Notes: generated from the sequence alone by a model not told the origin. A DNA stretch of 64,000 bases from Sphingomonas endophytica (GCF_014199415.1 NZ_JACIJN010000009.1:124001-188000); one strand, 5' to 3'. Numbered from the stretch's first letter, positions 45,263 to 53,871 are shown. Translations and numbers: made by a program.

Positions 45263-45880
45263 CTACAGCCGCCGCAACAGCAATGTCGCGCGCCCGATCA
45301 CCTCGATGTCGCCGGGCGACACGCGCTCGACCGGCCACAGCGGATTGTCGCTGCGGATCTCGACCTGCTCGCCGTGCGGCACCAGCCGTTTGACCATCAC
45401 CGCCTCGCCGCGCCGCAGCACATAGATGCCGCCGCGCGCCGCGATCCGCCGTGCCGCGCGGTCGACCAGCAGCCGGTCGCCATCGCGCAGCGTCGGGGCC
45501 ATCGAGTCGCCGCTCACCCCGATCACCGACGCCGCGTCCGGCGCCACCCCCGCGCCGCGCAGCGCTACGCGCGGCAGCCGCTCGGTGCGCAGCACGCGCT
45601 CGTCGGCGACCTGCCCGCCCCCCGCCGCGGCCTGCACCGCCAGCCACGGCACCGCGACGTCTTCGCCGACCGGGGCCGGCGCACCCAGCAGCACCTCGTC
45701 GATCGCGAGAAAGTCGGCGAGCATCCGCCGCTCGCGCTCGGGCAGCATGCGCGGCGAGCCGCGGTTCACGAATTGCCCGAGATACGCCTGATTGCGCCCC
45801 AGCATCCGCGACAGCGCGGACAGCGCCACGCCGCGCGCGCGTGCCGCCTTCGCAAGTGCCTGTTGTGGCGTGTCGCTCAT
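45263..45880 (-). CDS. S24 family LexA-like / CI-like repressor
   Basis: The 205-residue protein has an N-terminal XRE-like HTH (ALSRMLGRNQAYLGQFVNRGSPRMLPERERRMLADFL) and a C-terminal S24 peptidase domain with the catalytic serine in VSGDSMAPTLRDGDRLLVD and the lysine in AVMVKRLVPHG. Such proteins self-cleave or bind DNA in SOS-type and phage-type control. It is divergent from two small genes across a region with three phased GAAC motifs. No canonical LexA is seen in this window. Phage remnants are not present, so it is likely a chromosomal regulator. Confidence 0.9.
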   Translation of the reverse strand: MSDTPQQALAKAARARGVALSALSRMLGRNQAYLGQFVNRGSPRMLPERERRMLADFLAIDEVLLGAPAPVGEDVAVPWLAVQAAAGGGQVADERVLRTERLPRVALRGAGVAPDAASVIGVSGDSMAPTLRDGDRLLVDRAARRIAARGGIYVLRRGEAVMVKRLVPHGEQVEIRSDNPLWPVERVSPGDIEVIGRATLLLRRL

Positions 45881-45918
45881 CGCCTGGCCTTACCCTGAGG
45901 ATTTTTCCTCGACAAGCA

Positions 45919-45943
45919 GAACAAAGTAGAACATATGAAGAAC
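45919..45943. promoter_or_regulatory. Triple-GAAC operator between S24 repressor and small gene
   Basis: GAAC occurs at 45919, 45929 and 45940, spaced 10 and 11 bases, i.e. on one DNA face. The second and third form the GAAC-N7-GAAC pattern of alphaproteobacterial LexA boxes. The site lies in the divergent promoter space, so it may bind LexA or the S24 protein itself. Confidence 0.6.
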
Positions 45944-45964
45944 ACAGAGTCGGAGTGAGAGTCC

Positions 45965-46141
45965 ATGTGCCTGTTGAACGATATCGACACCTATTTGCGC
46001 CGCACCGGGGTCGCCGAAACCACCTTCGGACGCCGCGCGGTCAACGATCCGCGGCTGGTTCGCGATCTGCGCCGCGGACGCGTTCCCGGCCCCGCGCTGC
46101 GTGCGAAGGTCGCCGCGATCCTCGCGGCGCGCGCGCGATGA
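45965..46141 (+). CDS. Small HTH-like hypothetical protein (58 residues)
   Basis: This 58-residue product begins MCLLNDIDTYLRRTGVAET and continues TFGRRAVNDPRLVRDLRRG, a pattern like a short helix-turn-helix with an arginine-rich recognition-like stretch. It ends with an ATGA overlap with the next gene, and the start is 22 bases from the triple-GAAC operator. GTCGGAGTGAGAGTCC lies upstream with GGAG as a ribosome site. It may be a small regulator working with the S24 repressor; no experimental relative is known to me. Confidence 0.7.
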   Translation: MCLLNDIDTYLRRTGVAETTFGRRAVNDPRLVRDLRRGRVPGPALRAKVAAILAARAR

Positions 46142-46545
46142 TCGCGCGGCGGTTCGAGCGCGCGCTGCTGCGCGACGCGGTACGCGCGGGGGTGTCGCTG
46201 GTGGTGGAACATGGTCGCGCGGTCGCGTGGCACAGCGCCACCTTCTCGGGCGCACGGCACGAACTGGTGGTCAGCGCGGCGACCGGGAGCACGCTCGACG
46301 CATGGCTGACGCAATTGCCGACGCGCGACGTGACGATCCCCGGGCAGATCGTCGCCGATCTGCGCGTCGCCACGCATGCGCGTTATGGCGAGCGGGTGAT
46401 GCTTCGGATCGAGGGCGTGACGGTCGCGTGCGACCTCAGCGCGCCGGAATGCGGTGCAGCGTCCGTTCGAGCACGATCGGATCGACGAATGCCGCCGCCG
46501 ACACCGGCGTGCAACGACGCAGCGCCCCGGGATCGAACGCGCTGA
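46138..46545 (+). CDS. Hypothetical protein coupled to the small HTH-like gene
   Basis: The 135-residue product starts MIARRFERALLRDAVRAGVSLVVEHG and shows an alpha/beta pattern (AVAWHSATFSGARHELVVSA, PGQIVADLRVATHARYGERVMLRIEGVTV). No family is recognised. The start codon overlaps the stop of the upstream gene (ATGA), so the two are translated together. The last 40 residues overlap a minus-strand gene at 46436-46735 and look compositionally different; the conserved part may end near residue 100. Function unknown. Confidence 0.6.
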   Translation: MIARRFERALLRDAVRAGVSLVVEHGRAVAWHSATFSGARHELVVSAATGSTLDAWLTQLPTRDVTIPGQIVADLRVATHARYGERVMLRIEGVTVACDLSAPECGAASVRARSDRRMPPPTPACNDAAPRDRTR

Positions 46546-46735
46546 GCTTCAGGTTGAGGTCGCGCGGCAGCGGCCGCTCGGGCGGCGGGGCCATCCACGC
46601 GCACGGCGCGGCGCCCCCTGCTGCGACCGGAGGATCGATCCGCCGACGACCGAGCCGCGACACCGCCGCGCGCATGGTATCGAGCACGCCATGACTGCGC
46701 GCGGAAAGCGGAAGGGGCAGGATGTCGTCGAGCAT
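46436..46735 (-). CDS. Hypothetical protein, 99 residues
   Basis: The 99-residue product begins MLDDILPLPLSARSHGVLDT and contains RRRIDPPVAAGGAAP and PRDLNLKLSAFDPGALRRC. No domain is recognised. Its end overlaps the plus-strand gene by 110 bases. Evidence for it is limited to codon pattern and a small promoter-like gap; it may be a real convergent gene or an open frame without function. Confidence 0.4.
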   Translation of the reverse strand: MLDDILPLPLSARSHGVLDTMRAAVSRLGRRRIDPPVAAGGAAPCAWMAPPPERPLPRDLNLKLSAFDPGALRRCTPVSAAAFVDPIVLERTLHRIPAR

Positions 46736-46767
46736 GTCCGCACTATAGCGGAACAATCGTGAGCAGA

Positions 46768-46803
46768 TGGTAAACGCCGCAGTATCCTTATTGCGGCGTT
46801 TAC
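46768..46803. terminator. Strong hairpin after the DJ-1/PfpI gene
   Basis: GGTAAACGCCGCA (46768-46780) and its perfect complement (46791-46803) flank a 10-base loop. It is 12 bases beyond the stop codon of the minus-strand DJ-1/PfpI gene, so it probably terminates that transcript, though there is no T-run. Confidence 0.65.
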
Positions 46804-46815
46804 CCTGCCCGCTGC

Positions 46816-47373
46816 TTAGTCGGCGTCGGCGAGTTCTTCGGTCAGCGCGTCGATGATCGCCTTGTTGAACGCCGGGATGTCGTCGGGCTTGCGGCTGGTG
46901 ATGAGGTTGTCGTCGATCACCACTTCCTCGTCCTCCACCTCGGCGCCGGCATTGGCGAGATCGGTGCGGATCGAGACGAAGCCGGTCACGCGCCGCCCGT
47001 CGATCACATCGGCCTCGGCGAGCAGCCACGGCGCGTGGCAGATCGCGGCGACGATCTTGTCCTCGTCCATGAACTGCTGGACGATGTCGACCGCCAGCTC
47101 CTCGACGCGCAGCTTGTCGGGGTTGGCGACCCCGCCCGGCAGCACGAGGGCATCGTAGTCGTCGACCTCGACCTCCTCCAGCGTCAGGTCGGGCGTGGCG
47201 GTCTCCGCCTTGTTGATGTCGCCCTTCATCCCCTGGATCGGGTCGCGCTTGATCGAGGCGAGCGTCACGGTCACGCCGGCCGCTTCCAGCGCCTTGCGCG
47301 GCTCGAACAATTCCACCGTCTCGAACCCGTCGGCGGCGATCATCAGCACGCGGGCTTGCGACAAATCGGCCAT
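46816..47373 (-). CDS. DJ-1/PfpI family protein (YhbO-like)
   Basis: The 185-residue protein has the DJ-1/PfpI fold with the nucleophile elbow AAICHAPWLLAEADV (Cys near residue 110) and DYDALVLPGGVANPDKLR, plus SRKPDDIPAFNKAII at the C-terminal part. Relatives act as glyoxalases, deglycases or stress proteins. A strong AGGAG site precedes the ATG (MADLSQARV). It is divergent from topoisomerase IB. Confidence 0.93.
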   Translation of the reverse strand: MADLSQARVLMIAADGFETVELFEPRKALEAAGVTVTLASIKRDPIQGMKGDINKAETATPDLTLEEVEVDDYDALVLPGGVANPDKLRVEELAVDIVQQFMDEDKIVAAICHAPWLLAEADVIDGRRVTGFVSIRTDLANAGAEVEDEEVVIDDNLITSRKPDDIPAFNKAIIDALTEELADAD

Positions 47374-47498
47374 GTCAGTCTCCTGCTGGAAAGGAAGTGT
47401 TCCGCCGCCCCAACCCGCCGTGCCGGGCGCCCGTTCCGGAACGATGCGAGGGCCTGCGCATTTCAAAAGCCGGCTCACGGCGGTGAGGAAGGGCACAG

Positions 47499-48512
47499 GT
47501 GACAGGCAATATCGTTTTCTTTGAGGATGATACCCCCGGCATCACGCGCAAGCGCACGCGCCACGGCGCCTGGGCCTATTATGATGCGAGCGGCAAGCGG
47601 ATCGCCGATCGCGACGAAATCGACCGGCTCAACGCGATCGGCCTGCCGCCGGCCTACACCGATGCGTGGTTCTGCCCCGATCCCGAGGGCCATATCCAGG
47701 CGGTCGGCTGGGACGAGAAGGGCCGCAAGCAATATCGCTACCACCTCGGCTTCCGCGCGCAGCAGGAAGCCGCCAAATACGATCTCTGCGCGCCGTTCGG
47801 CCGCGCGCTGACGCGACTGCGCGCGCGCGTCGAGGCCGATCTCGAGCGCCGCCGCCACACCAAGGAGCGTACCGTTGCCGCGGTGGTCAAGCTGCTCGAC
47901 ATCGCCGCGCTGCGGATCGGCAACGAGACCTATGCAAAGACGAACAAGAGCTTCGGGCTCACGACGCTGCGCGACCGCCACGCGCAGATCAGCGGCAGCA
48001 CGCTCAAGCTGGAATATAAGGCGAAGTCGGGCAAGATCCGCAAGCTCAAGATTACCGACGGCAGCCTCGCGCGCTTTGTCAAGAAATGCCAGGACCTGCC
48101 CGGACAAAAGCTGTTCCAATATGTCGGCGACGATGGCGAGCCACACGCGGTCACCTCGTCCGACGTCAACGCCTATCTTCGCGCGGCGATGGGTGAAGGC
48201 TTCACCGCCAAGCATTTCCGCACCTGGGGCGCGAGCGTCGTCGCCTTCGAGACGTTGATCGAGGCCGAGGCGCCGATCGGGCTCAAGGCGATGCTCGAAC
48301 CGGTCGTCGCGCATCTCGGCAACACCCCGGCGATCGCGCGCAAATCCTATGTCCATCCGGCGTTGATCGAACTCGGCAAGGACAAGGCGGCGCAGGCCGC
48401 GTTCCGCCAGTCGCTGCGGCTGCCGCGATCGACGCAATATCTGACGCGTACCGAGCGCGGGCTGATCGCCTTCCTCGAATCCTGCGGTGCGTGCGAGCTG
48501 AAAGCCGCCTGA
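47499..48512 (+). CDS. DNA topoisomerase IB
   Basis: The 337-residue protein matches bacterial/poxvirus type IB topoisomerases: an N-terminal DNA-binding part (TRKRTRHGAWAYYDASGKRI, YRYHLGFRAQQEAAKYD) and the catalytic domain with LRIGNETYAKTNKSFGLTTLRDRH, KTWG-like FRTWGASV, and the active-site Tyr in ARKSYVHPALIEL. It relaxes supercoils by forming a 3'-phosphotyrosine link. It starts with a GTG after CACAG. Followed directly by the MscS gene with one base between, so co-transcribed. Confidence 0.94.
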   Translation: MTGNIVFFEDDTPGITRKRTRHGAWAYYDASGKRIADRDEIDRLNAIGLPPAYTDAWFCPDPEGHIQAVGWDEKGRKQYRYHLGFRAQQEAAKYDLCAPFGRALTRLRARVEADLERRRHTKERTVAAVVKLLDIAALRIGNETYAKTNKSFGLTTLRDRHAQISGSTLKLEYKAKSGKIRKLKITDGSLARFVKKCQDLPGQKLFQYVGDDGEPHAVTSSDVNAYLRAAMGEGFTAKHFRTWGASVVAFETLIEAEAPIGLKAMLEPVVAHLGNTPAIARKSYVHPALIELGKDKAAQAAFRQSLRLPRSTQYLTRTERGLIAFLESCGACELKAA

Positions 48513-48513
48513 C

Positions 48514-49680
48514 ATGAGCAATAACAGTGCTGCCGCCGCCCGGCCGGCGGCGTTCGATACCGATCGCGTCGGTCAGCAGGCCGGCGCGCTGCTCCATTCG
48601 AGCTTCATCTGGTTGCAGCAGCATTGGCTGCAGATCCTGATCGCGGTCGGGATCGGCGTTGCGATCGCCTTGTTGCTATTCTGGGTGCGCGCGTTCGGGC
48701 CGCGGCTGGCGCATCGCAGCGCCTCGGGCAAGGGCTGGGCGGCGGTGCTCGGCCGCGCGATCGAGCGGACCAACGCCTTCTTCATCATCATGCTCTCGGC
48801 CAAGCTGGTCGACGGCTATGCCGCGACCCCGGCCGACGTCGACAAGACGATCACCTTCCTGTTCACCGTCGCGGCGGTGTTCCAGGCGGCGATCTGGGCG
48901 CGCGAGCTGATCCTCGGCGCGATCGAGCACCGCACCCGCGACGAACATTATTCGGGCGAGGCGCTGATGAGCGCAATGGGGCTGATCCGCCTGCTGGTCA
49001 GCTTCGCGGTGTTCGCGATCGCGTTGGTGGTGGTGCTGAGCAACCTCGGCGTCAACGTCACCGGGCTCGTCGCGGGGCTCGGGGTAGGCGGCATCGCGAT
49101 CGGTCTGGCGGCACAGGGCATCTTCGCCGACCTGTTCGCGGCGCTGGCAATCATCTTCGACCGCCCGTTCCGGCGCGGCGACAAGGTCAGCTACGGCACC
49201 ACCAGCGGCGTGATCGAGGCGATCGGGCTCAAGTCGACCCGCATCCGCGCCTTCACCGGCGAGCTGCGGATCATCTCCAACCGCAACCTGCTCGACAAGG
49301 AAATCCAGAACACGTCGCAGCGCGACCACGTCCGCGTGTCGTACACGATCGGCGTCGCCTATGAGACCCCGCCCGAGACGCTGGAACGCCTCCCCGCAAT
49401 CCTGACCGAGCTGGTCGAGGCCGAAGGCGCCAAGGTCGCGCGCGCCGGGTTCGAGGCATTCGGCGCGTCGAGCCTCGACTTCGTGCTCCAGGTCGACACG
49501 CCGGGCGACGACTGGGCCACCGCGCACGACGTCCGCAACCGCCTGCTGGTCGCGATCATGCGCCGCTTCGCGGAGGAGGGGATCACGATCGCCTATCCCA
49601 CCCAGACGACCTACACCGCCGCGCCGGACGGGACGCTGGTGATGCCCTACGCGGAGCCGGGACACCCCCCGACAAGCTGA
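48514..49680 (+). CDS. MscS family mechanosensitive channel
   Basis: The 388-residue membrane protein has four to five predicted helices, the glycine/alanine-rich pore helix VTGLVAGLGVGGIAIGLAAQGIFADLFAAL, and the beta domain start IIFDRPFRRGDKVSYGTTSGVIEAIGLKSTRIRAF typical of MscS. It releases osmolytes on hypo-osmotic shock in the inner membrane. It follows topoisomerase IB by one base. The downstream region carries palindromic repeats. Confidence 0.94.
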   Translation: MSNNSAAAARPAAFDTDRVGQQAGALLHSSFIWLQQHWLQILIAVGIGVAIALLLFWVRAFGPRLAHRSASGKGWAAVLGRAIERTNAFFIIMLSAKLVDGYAATPADVDKTITFLFTVAAVFQAAIWARELILGAIEHRTRDEHYSGEALMSAMGLIRLLVSFAVFAIALVVVLSNLGVNVTGLVAGLGVGGIAIGLAAQGIFADLFAALAIIFDRPFRRGDKVSYGTTSGVIEAIGLKSTRIRAFTGELRIISNRNLLDKEIQNTSQRDHVRVSYTIGVAYETPPETLERLPAILTELVEAEGAKVARAGFEAFGASSLDFVLQVDTPGDDWATAHDVRNRLLVAIMRRFAEEGITIAYPTQTTYTAAPDGTLVMPYAEPGHPPTS

Positions 49681-49748
49681 CCCTCGCTCCTGCGGAGGCA
49701 ATTCTACAAAGCCAAGCGAGGGCGAACGGCGCTCTTCCCTCAACGTCC

Positions 49749-49880
49749 GTCGCCCCTGCGCAGGCAGGGGCCCATGTCTGTCGCGTGCGTAAGAACCATC
49801 TGTCACACGGCAGCCGTCCATGTGTCAGATCTTCCAAAAGGACGACACAGAGATAGGCCACTGCCTCCGCAGGGGCGACG
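49749..49880. repeat. Palindromic repeat, family C (copy 1)
   Basis: A pair of inverted arms with GTCGCCCCTGCGCAGGCAGGGG and CCTCCGCAGGGGCGAC, about 100 bases apart. Copies lie at 54502-54633, 61671-61743 (degenerate) and 62633-62725. The space between MscS and the symporter (49681-50108) is made of this and a family D copy. Confidence 0.8.
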
Positions 49881-49915
49881 GCAGGCTTGATAAGCGTTAC
49901 CCCACACCAAAAACC

Positions 49916-50000
49916 GTCATTCCCGCGCAACCGGGAATCCAGAACCTGCGACGTGGCGGCCCTTGCCGAGCCCCGCGCGTCGGAAGTCCCGCCTGCCCGG
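49916..50000. repeat. Palindromic repeat, family D (copy 2, diverged)
   Basis: Starts with GTCATTCCCGCGCAACCGGGAA and ends near CCCGCCTGCCCGGGA. It shares the GGAATCCAGAACCT core with the copy at 34597-34689. It lies in the long non-coding space upstream of the symporter gene. Confidence 0.65.
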
Positions 50001-50108
50001 GAGTGGAGGTGTAGCTTGACCACTGCCCTCCCCCCGCAAAAGCCCCACTCCCCGCCCGCAAACGCAAAGTTGCTGGCGCAAACCCCCGCCCGCTCTCACC
50101 TCGGCAAC

Positions 50109-51380
50109 ATGCAGAAACCTTCCTTCACCGTGCAGGTGTTCGCCGGCATGGCGATCGGCGTCGCGCTCGGCTTCATCGCACGCCACGCGCCCGACGGTGC
50201 GCTGGCCGAAACGCTGCGCCTCACCGGCGAGAGCTTCGTCAAATTGCTCAAGGCGCTGGTCGTTCCGCTCGTCTTCACCGCGTTGGTCGCCTCGGTCGCG
50301 GCGTTGCGGGACCTCGGCAATGCCGCGCGGCTGGTCGGGCAGACCTTGCTGTGGTTCGCGATCACCGCGCTGATCGCGGTCGCGATCGGGCTGGCGCTCG
50401 GCACGATCCTCCAGCCCGGCGTCCGCGCCGGCGTCGATGCCGCGAGCGCGGTCGCGCCCGGCACCGCCGGTTCGTGGCTCGACTTCCTGCGTGGGCTGAT
50501 CCCCGGCAATTTCCTCGGGCTGGAGGCGTCGACCAAGCTCAAGGACGGCGCGGCCACCACCGGCATCGCGTTCAACGTCCTGCAATTGATCGTCGTCGCC
50601 ATCGCAGTCGGCGCCGCGGCGGTGAAGGTCGGCGCGGCGGGCGAGGCGTTCCTGTCGGTCAACGCCTCGCTGCTGACGATCTTCCGCCAGTTGCTGCGCT
50701 GGGTGGTGCGGCTGACCCCGATCGGCACCGCCGGGCTGATCGGCACCGCGATCGTCCGCTACGGCTGGTCGTCGCTCGCCGCGCTCGGCAGCTTCGCGGG
50801 TGCGGTCTATCTCGGGCTCGCGCTGGTGCTGTTCGGGGTCTACCCCGCGCTGCTCATCGCCAACCGCCTGTCGCCGCGCCGCTTCTTCGCGACCGCCTGG
50901 CCGGCGATCCAGCTCGGCTTCGTCTCGCGCTCGTCGATCGCGACATTGCCGGTCACCGAGGATGTCGCCGAAAAGGCCGGCGTCCCGCGCGACTATGCCG
51001 CGTTCGCGGTGCCGTTTGCCGCGACGACCAAGATGGACGGCTGCGCCGCGATCTATCCGGCGGTGTCGGCGCTGTTCGTCGCGCAATATTACGGCGTCGC
51101 GCTCCATGCGCCCGATTATGTGCTGATCGCGCTCGTCTCGGTGATTGGCTCGGCGGCGACCGCCGGGCTGACCGGCGCGCTGGTCATGCTGACGCTCACG
51201 CTCACCACGCTCGGGCTGCCGCTCGAGGGCGCCGGCCTGCTGCTCGCGATCGACCCCATCCTCGACATGGGGCGCACCGCAGTGAACGTCGCGGGGCAGG
51301 TCGTGGTCCCGCTGATCGTCGCGCAGCGCGAAAAGCTGCTCGTTCCCGATCCCGGACGTGCCGTGACGCAACCGGCATGA
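50109..51380 (+). CDS. Dicarboxylate/amino acid:cation symporter (DAACS family)
   Basis: The 423-residue protein has about eight hydrophobic segments and DAACS signatures: LKALVVPLVFTALVASVAAL, the serine-rich reentrant motif FVSRSSIATLPVTEDVAE (near residue 275), PFAATTKMDGCAAIYPAVSALFVAQ and DPILDMGRTAVNVAGQ. It imports dicarboxylates or acidic amino acids with cations. The ATG (MQKPSF) is in a long open frame; upstream in-frame residues are encoded by a repeat and are not expected to be translated. Confidence 0.93.
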   Translation: MQKPSFTVQVFAGMAIGVALGFIARHAPDGALAETLRLTGESFVKLLKALVVPLVFTALVASVAALRDLGNAARLVGQTLLWFAITALIAVAIGLALGTILQPGVRAGVDAASAVAPGTAGSWLDFLRGLIPGNFLGLEASTKLKDGAATTGIAFNVLQLIVVAIAVGAAAVKVGAAGEAFLSVNASLLTIFRQLLRWVVRLTPIGTAGLIGTAIVRYGWSSLAALGSFAGAVYLGLALVLFGVYPALLIANRLSPRRFFATAWPAIQLGFVSRSSIATLPVTEDVAEKAGVPRDYAAFAVPFAATTKMDGCAAIYPAVSALFVAQYYGVALHAPDYVLIALVSVIGSAATAGLTGALVMLTLTLTTLGLPLEGAGLLLAIDPILDMGRTAVNVAGQVVVPLIVAQREKLLVPDPGRAVTQPA

Positions 51381-51432
51381 ACCCTTCCGCGCCTGCGACG
51401 TTCGTGCAGGCACTGGTAGGAGTATGATCGAG

Positions 51433-51819
51433 ATGAAGAAGGCTCTGCTGACGGCGCTGGCGATCGCCACCGTCTCCGCCCCGATGGTCGCCGCCCCCGC
51501 CGCGGACGCCCAGCGCCGCGACCGCGACCGCGATTATCAGTGGCGTGGCGACCGCGACGACTGGGACGCGTCGAGGAACTATCGCCGCGGCAATTATCGC
51601 GAGCGTCGCCTGAGCCGCGAGGATCAGGTCTATCGTGGGCGTGACGGCCGCAATTATTGCCGCCGCAACGACGGCACCACCGGTCTCGTGGTCGGCGGCG
51701 CCGGCGGCGCGCTGCTCGGCAACCTCGTCGGCGGCGGCCTGCTCGGCACGCTGGCCGGCGGCGGCGCGGGTGCGCTGCTCGGCCGCCAGATCGACCGCGG
51801 CAAGGTGCGCTGCCGCTAA
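51433..51819 (+). CDS. Glycine-zipper 2TM domain exported protein
   Basis: The 128-residue product has a signal peptide ([22 protein letters not shown]), an Arg/Asp/Tyr-rich middle ([17 protein letters not shown]), and a C-terminal glycine zipper ([19 protein letters not shown]...[17 protein letters not shown]). Such proteins are outer-membrane-associated in the 17-kDa surface antigen group; the role is not known. The ATG at 51433 has GGAG ten bases upstream; the ATG at 51424 is too near to it. Confidence 0.85.
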   Translation: MKKALLTALAIATVSAPMVAAPAADAQRRDRDRDYQWRGDRDDWDASRNYRRGNYRERRLSREDQVYRGRDGRNYCRRNDGTTGLVVGGAGGALLGNLVGGGLLGTLAGGGAGALLGRQIDRGKVRCR

Positions 51820-51871
51820 GCACGACGGCCCGCGCCGGGGCGTATCACCGGCACAGGCTCCGTTTTTAGAA

Positions 51872-51911
51872 GGTCGGGTTCGCAGCTTCCTGAGCAGCAC
51901 CCGGCCTTTTT
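51872..51911 (+). terminator. Rho-independent terminator candidate
   Basis: The stem GGTCGGGT/ACCCGGCC with one G-T pair encloses a 19-base loop and ends in TTTTT, located 53 bases after the glycine-zipper gene stop. A plus-strand terminator is likely. Confidence 0.6.
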
Positions 51912-51989
51912 CATTATTTCGGTCCGCCCCACCTTGCGAGCGACGCGCAATTGCGCCTACACCGCCGCAAAGGTTGGGAGAGACGGGCC

Positions 51990-52439
51990 GTGACGCTCGA
52001 CGAAGTGGAGGGTGCGGTCGGACGTACCAGCGTTTCGGCATGGATCGACGTCACCCAGGCGATGATCGACGCCTTCGCCGACGCCACCGGCGATCGTCAA
52101 TTCATCCATATCGACCCCGTGCGTGCTGCTGCGACACCGTTCGGCACCACGATCGCGCACGGCTTTCTCACGCTGTCGCTGCTTCCGCGCCTGATGGCCG
52201 AAACGCCCGATCTGCCGACGGTCAGCGACGCGACGATGCACGTCAATTACGGCGGCAACCGCGTCCGCTTCCTCGCGCCCATCCCGTCCGGCGCGCGCAT
52301 CCGCGCGCATTCGCGACTGCTGTCGTTCGAGCAGAAGCGCCCGGGCCAATATCAATCGACCGCCGAGGTCACGATCGAGATCGAGGGGCAGGAAAAGCCC
52401 GCGATGCTCGCCGAATGGATCACCCGGATCTTCGTCTAG
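51990..52439 (+). CDS. MaoC-like (R)-specific enoyl-CoA hydratase family protein
   Basis: The 149-residue hot-dog-fold protein has the hydratase motif [40 protein letters not shown] with the catalytic Asp and His near residues 45-50, plus [17 protein letters not shown]. It hydrates enoyl-CoA to (R)-3-hydroxyacyl-CoA, often linking fatty acid oxidation to PHA synthesis. The GTG (MTLDEVEG) is preceded by GGGAGAG. It precedes the thiolase gene by 23 bases. Confidence 0.9.
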   Translation: MTLDEVEGAVGRTSVSAWIDVTQAMIDAFADATGDRQFIHIDPVRAAATPFGTTIAHGFLTLSLLPRLMAETPDLPTVSDATMHVNYGGNRVRFLAPIPSGARIRAHSRLLSFEQKRPGQYQSTAEVTIEIEGQEKPAMLAEWITRIFV

Positions 52440-52462
52440 GCTGCACCGAAAGGCCCTGTCCC

Positions 52463-53641
52463 ATGCGCTCCGCCGTTATCGTCTCCACCGCCCGCACCCC
52501 GATCGGTCGCGCCTATCGCGGTGCGTTCAACAACCTGCCCTCCCCGACGCTCGCCAGCCATGCGATCAGGGCCGCGGTCGAGCGGGCCGGCGTCGACGGT
52601 GCGGAGGTCGACGACGTCGTGCTCGGCGCGGCGCTGCAACAGGGGCACCAGTCGCCGAACATCGCGCGCACCAGCCTGTTGCGCGCCGGGCTGCCGACCA
52701 GCGTGCCGGGCATGTCGCTCGACCGGCAATGCGCCTCCGGCCTGATGGCGATCGCCACCGCCGCCAAGCAGATCGTGCACGACGGGATGCAGATCGCGAT
52801 CGGCGGCGGGGTCGAGAGCATCAGCATGGTGCAGACCCCCGAGATGCGCGTCGCCCCCGATCCCGAGCTGCTGGCGATGCATAAGGACATCTACATGCCG
52901 ATGCTCCAGACCGCGGAAATCGTCGCCAAGCGCTACGGCATCACCCGCGAGGCGCAGGACGAATATGGCTATCGCTCGCAGATGCGCACCGCGCAGGCGC
53001 AGGCCGCCGGGCGCTTCGATGCCGAGATCGTCCCCGTCACCGCCACCAAGGCGAACGTCAACAAAGAGACGAAGGAAGTCTCGCACGAACAGGTCACGCT
53101 CACGAAGGATGAGGGCAATCGCGCGGACACCACGCTGGAGGGATTGCGCGGGCTGAAGCCGGTGCTGGGGCCGGACCTCAACATCACCGCCGGCAACGCC
53201 TCACAGCTGTCGGACGGCGCCTCGGCCAGCGTGCTGATGGAGGAGAAACTCGCCGAGCAGCGCGGGCTGGCCCCGCTGGGTCGGTATGTCGGCATGGCGG
53301 TGGCGGGCACCGCGCCCGACGAGATGGGGATCGGTCCGGTCTTCGCGGTGCCCAAGCTGCTCGAACGCAACGGCCTGACGATGGACGACATCGGGCTGTG
53401 GGAGCTGAACGAGGCGTTCGCGGTGCAGGTGCTCTATTGCCGAGACAAGCTCGGCATCCCCGACGAATTGCTCAACGTCAACGGTGGCGCGATCTCGATC
53501 GGCCACCCGTACGGCATGTCGGGCGCGCGGATGGTCGGCCATGCGCTGATCGAGGGAAAGCGCCGTGGCGCGAAACATGTCGTCGTCACGATGTGCGTCG
53601 GCGGCGGCATGGGCGCGGCGGGGCTGTTCGAGGTGCTGTGA
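52463..53641 (+). CDS. Acetyl-CoA C-acyltransferase (thiolase)
   Basis: The 392-residue enzyme has the thiolase active-site cysteine in [13 protein letters not shown] near residue 90, the ELNEAFAVQ motif, the [23 protein letters not shown] His, and the C-terminal cysteine in [15 protein letters not shown]. It cleaves 3-ketoacyl-CoA or condenses acetyl-CoA. Together with the MaoC hydratase it fits beta-oxidation/PHA metabolism. Confidence 0.95.
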   Translation: MRSAVIVSTARTPIGRAYRGAFNNLPSPTLASHAIRAAVERAGVDGAEVDDVVLGAALQQGHQSPNIARTSLLRAGLPTSVPGMSLDRQCASGLMAIATAAKQIVHDGMQIAIGGGVESISMVQTPEMRVAPDPELLAMHKDIYMPMLQTAEIVAKRYGITREAQDEYGYRSQMRTAQAQAAGRFDAEIVPVTATKANVNKETKEVSHEQVTLTKDEGNRADTTLEGLRGLKPVLGPDLNITAGNASQLSDGASASVLMEEKLAEQRGLAPLGRYVGMAVAGTAPDEMGIGPVFAVPKLLERNGLTMDDIGLWELNEAFAVQVLYCRDKLGIPDELLNVNGGAISIGHPYGMSGARMVGHALIEGKRRGAKHVVVTMCVGGGMGAAGLFEVL

Positions 53642-53704
53642 CGTTGAAAATAGCACGTCCTGTGCTATGTGAATGGCGTCGGTAACGTCATTCCGACTCC
53701 TGAT

Positions 53705-53734
53705 GAGCCCCGATCGTGCCAGCGGTCGGGGCTC
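53705..53734 (+). terminator. Hairpin after the thiolase gene
   Basis: GAGCCCCGA and TCGGGGCTC form a strong stem with a 12-base loop, followed by AATTGGTTT. It lies 63 bases after the thiolase stop codon and probably ends its transcript. Confidence 0.65.
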
Positions 53735-53743
53735 AATTGGTTT

Positions 53744-53769
53744 GGGGCCCGGCTGCCAGACCGGGCCCC
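53744..53769 (-). terminator. Hairpin downstream of the 30-residue membrane peptide gene
   Basis: GGGGCCCGG and CCGGGCCCC pair perfectly over an eight-base loop, 10 bases beyond the stop codon of the small minus-strand gene. No T-run, but position suggests termination. Confidence 0.5.
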
Positions 53770-53778
53770 GCCCCTGTG

Positions 53779-53871
53779 TTACTGCTTCCGGGCCATCTCG
53801 AGAACCTTCAACACCAAGGTGGTGAAGGCGAACATCGTGCCAAGAAACAGGCACAAGCCGGCATACGTCAT
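53779..53871 (-). CDS. Small single-span membrane protein (30 residues)
   Basis: The 30-residue reading frame starts MTYAGLCLFLGTMFAFTT, continues LVLKVLEMARKQ and ends with TAA. A strong ribosome site (AGGAG, eight bases before the ATG) supports translation. Residues 4-24 are hydrophobic and could form one membrane helix, with a positively charged C terminus. It is far shorter than usual gene-call limits. Its neighbours are convergent thiolase and divergent PNPOx-fold genes. Function unknown; small inner-membrane proteins often adjust a larger complex. Confidence 0.65.
   Translation of the reverse strand: MTYAGLCLFLGTMFAFTTLVLKVLEMARKQ

Noticed and set aside
45263..45880. Possibility that the S24 gene is a prophage repressor
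   Set aside because: No phage genes nearby, and its composition is like that of the chromosome; kept as a chromosomal regulator.
49820..50014. 64-codon frame in the spacer before the symporter gene
   Set aside because: Most of it is translated repeat (for example VIPAQPGIQNL), a typical by-product of palindromic elements.
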